Shown here: positions 6,080 to 7,373 of the stretch, one piece after another
Layout of the letters: every line of letters begins with the position of its first letter
How positions within the stretch are numbered: position 1 is the stretch's first letter
Origin: SIG636 sp045604285
GTDB taxonomy: Bacteria > Bacillota > Clostridia > Oscillospirales > CAG-382
Assembly: GCA_045604285.1 (NCBI GenBank)
Contig: JAZUNS010000010.1
Span: forward strand, 1-7,373
DNA: 7,373 nt
Direction of reading: 5' to 3'
The notes under the pieces: model-generated
Databases searched by the model: none
The model's input: only the letters and a program-made list of their open reading frames with translations
What the model was told of the DNA's origin: nothing
Translations under genes and position numbers: made by a program

Positions 6080-6493
6080 TTATTCCGCCAAAAACTTTTT
6101 AAGACCCTCGGGCAAAGCATCTTCCGCAATGGAAGAGGTAATGAAGCAATCAACGTTCATCTTGCCGGAGATATCGTCAAGCTTATACATAAAATCTTCA
6201 AAAGCGGCAATATCATCACCGCAGATCTTAAGTGCGCTGTCTATAAACAGCTCGGTTATATCGTAATTGCAAGCCAAGGTACCGCAAACGAAGCCGTAAA
6301 GAGTGGCAGCGTCCTTAATATCATAATCCTTAGCATCTATAAGGCGGGCAGCAATGCGGATGTGATAGGTAAGCTTGCCGCCGTATTCTATACAAACAAC
6401 CACGCCCTTGGATTTTTTGGCGGCCTCGTGTACCTCGTCCACCAACATTTTTGTTTTACCTGTTCCTTTAAGACCAACTTTAAGTTTAACCAT
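6080..6493 (-). CDS. Small P-loop NTP-binding protein of unknown function, conserved clostridial type
   Basis: A 137-residue soluble protein. A Walker A motif, GLKGTGKT (7-14), comes immediately after the first beta strand, with Lys13 and Thr14 as the expected phosphate and magnesium ligands. A hydrophobic strand ending in Asp85 (ELFIDSAL) is a plausible Walker B, and a later strand ending in Thr/Ser (CFITSS, 116-121) could be sensor-like. The protein is little more than a bare P-loop core, much shorter than PilT-type or AAA ATPases. I recall similar small clostridial proteins of unknown function; some carry loose motility-type labels that this sequence does not justify. AAGGAG at 6500-6505 lies six bases before ATG at 6493. 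An upstream in-frame ATG at 6523 would overlap pgi by 14 bases and has no such site. It sits 16 bases after pgi. Confidence 0.85.
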   Translation of the reverse strand: MVKLKVGLKGTGKTKMLVDEVHEAAKKSKGVVVCIEYGGKLTYHIRIAARLIDAKDYDIKDAATLYGFVCGTLACNYDITELFIDSALKICGDDIAAFEDFMYKLDDISGKMNVDCFITSSIAEDALPEGLKKFLAE

Positions 6494-6499
6494 TATTTT

Positions 6500-6505
6500 C
6501 TCCTT
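6500..6505 (-). promoter_or_regulatory. Ribosome binding site fixing the start of the P-loop gene
   Basis: AAGGAG on the minus strand lies in the 16-base gap after the pgi stop and six bases before ATG at 6493. It rules in favour of this start over the in-frame ATG ten codons upstream, which would make the Walker A motif unusually distant from the N-terminus. Confidence 0.8.
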
Positions 6506-6509
6506 AAAT

Positions 6510-7373
6510 TTATAATGCGTCAATTTTTCTCAATAATTCATCTTTAAGCTCTTCATAGCCGGGCTTGCCCAAAAGTGCATACATATTGCGCTTGTACGCC
6601 TCAACACCGGGCTGGTCAAAGGGGTTAACGCCCAAAATGTAACCCGATACCGCACAGGCAACGAAGAAGAAATAAATAAGCTCGCCAAGGCTTTTTTCAT
6701 CCCTGCGGTCATACTCCACCACAAGGTTGGGAACCCCGCCTGCCGTATGGGCAAGGAGGGTACCTATCATAGCCTCGTCATTAACCGAGGACATCTTTAC
6801 GCCGGACAAAAAGCCCAGACCGTCTATATCCACTGCGTTGGCAGGTATAAACAGATCGTCCCGTACTTCTTTTTGTTTTACTATGGTTTCAAAAAGCACA
6901 CGCTTGCCATCCTGAATATACTGACCCAAAGAGTGCAGATCGGAGGAGAATATAACGGATGCAGGGAATATACCCTTGCCGTCCTTACCCTCGCTTTCAC
7001 CAAAAAGCTGCTTCCACCACTCGTTCATCATACGGAAGGAAGGCTCGTAGCTGCCAAGTATCTCAACGTGCTTGCCCTGCTCGTAAAACAGATTACGAAG
7101 CACTGCATAACGGTAAGCATCGTTTTTAAGCCCCTCTGCATCTATGCGGCGGCGCATATCGGCCGCACCCTCAAGCATGGCACGGACGTCTGCCCCGCAA
7201 ACGGCTATGGGCAAAAGCCCTACCGCCGTAAGTACCGAGAAGCGACCGCCTACGTCATCGGGGATAACGAAGGTGTTGTATCCTTCCCTATCCGCAAAGG
7301 CCTTAAGCGCACCCCTCTTTTTATCGGTGGTAACAAACACCCTCTCCTTTATCTCAGAGTTGGTGTACTTCTT
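6510..7373 (-). CDS. pgi: Glucose-6-phosphate isomerase, C-terminal 287 residues (runs off the right edge)
   Basis: Glucose-6-phosphate isomerase interconverts glucose 6-phosphate and fructose 6-phosphate in glycolysis and gluconeogenesis, in the cytoplasm. The visible 287 residues contain both family signatures: DDVGGRFSVLTAVG (39-52 of the fragment) and GVNPFDQPGVEAYK (248-261). Expected active-site residues by alignment from memory are Glu126 in GESEGK, His147 in SSDLHSLGQY and Lys261 in the second signature. The protein is of the shorter Bacillus/Clostridium type (about 450 residues), so roughly the first 160 residues are missing beyond the edge. A GTG near 7340 lies inside the conserved region and is not a start. 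The gene heads a minus-strand operon with the P-loop gene 16 bases downstream and the membrane gene after it. Its promoter is outside the window. Confidence 0.96.
   Translation of the reverse strand, partial: KKYTNSEIKERVFVTTDKKRGALKAFADREGYNTFVIPDDVGGRFSVLTAVGLLPIAVCGADVRAMLEGAADMRRRIDAEGLKNDAYRYAVLRNLFYEQGKHVEILGSYEPSFRMMNEWWKQLFGESEGKDGKGIFPASVIFSSDLHSLGQYIQDGKRVLFETIVKQKEVRDDLFIPANAVDIDGLGFLSGVKMSSVNDEAMIGTLLAHTAGGVPNLVVEYDRRDEKSLGELIYFFFVACAVSGYILGVNPFDQPGVEAYKRNMYALLGKPGYEELKDELLRKIDAL

Overview
The window looks like a chromosomal segment from a member of the Clostridia, probably an uncultured gut-type relative of the Ruminococcaceae/Oscillospirales. The grounds are two secreted proteins with type I dockerin motifs, a BspA-type leucine-rich-repeat protein, a clostridial-type aldo/keto reductase, a Bacillus/Clostridium-type glucose-6-phosphate isomerase, and strong AGGAG-type ribosome binding sites. 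The lineage is inferred from protein style; no rRNA or other phylogenetic marker is present.

Layout, left to right. Positions 1-450 (minus) hold the N-terminal 150 residues of an aldo/keto reductase that runs off the left edge. A 14-bp perfect terminator hairpin (476-506) separates it from 516-3476 (minus), a 986-residue secreted protein: signal peptide, beta-rich segment, dockerin, six ~62-residue repeats ending in WINP, and a C-terminal GHL10-type (DUF187/YngK/DigH-like) glycoside hydrolase domain. Its sigma-70-type promoter lies in a 235-bp divergent intergenic region. From there 3712-4533 (plus) encodes an unrecognised lipoprotein whose tail is eleven 18-bp tandem units encoding ESSEVA/ESSEVS. 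A 12-bp hairpin separates it from the convergent 4600-5505 (minus), a secreted leucine-rich-repeat protein with a C-terminal dockerin and its own near-consensus promoter. The right third is a tight minus-strand operon: pgi (6510 past the right edge), a 137-residue P-loop protein (6080-6493) and a 145-residue four-helix membrane protein (5639-6076), closed by a hairpin at 5599-5630.

How the genes may work together: 516-5505 reads as a small surface module (a wall- or glycan-active hydrolase, a lipoprotein and an adhesion-type repeat protein). The two dockerins imply a cohesin partner encoded elsewhere, since no cohesin is visible here. The right-hand operon links a glycolytic enzyme to two small proteins of unknown function. 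I see no mobile element, CRISPR array, tRNA, rRNA or riboswitch. The most unusual content is the hydrolase architecture, the lipoprotein's repeat tail and the pgi-linked P-loop/membrane pair; none can be called a new system from sequence alone.
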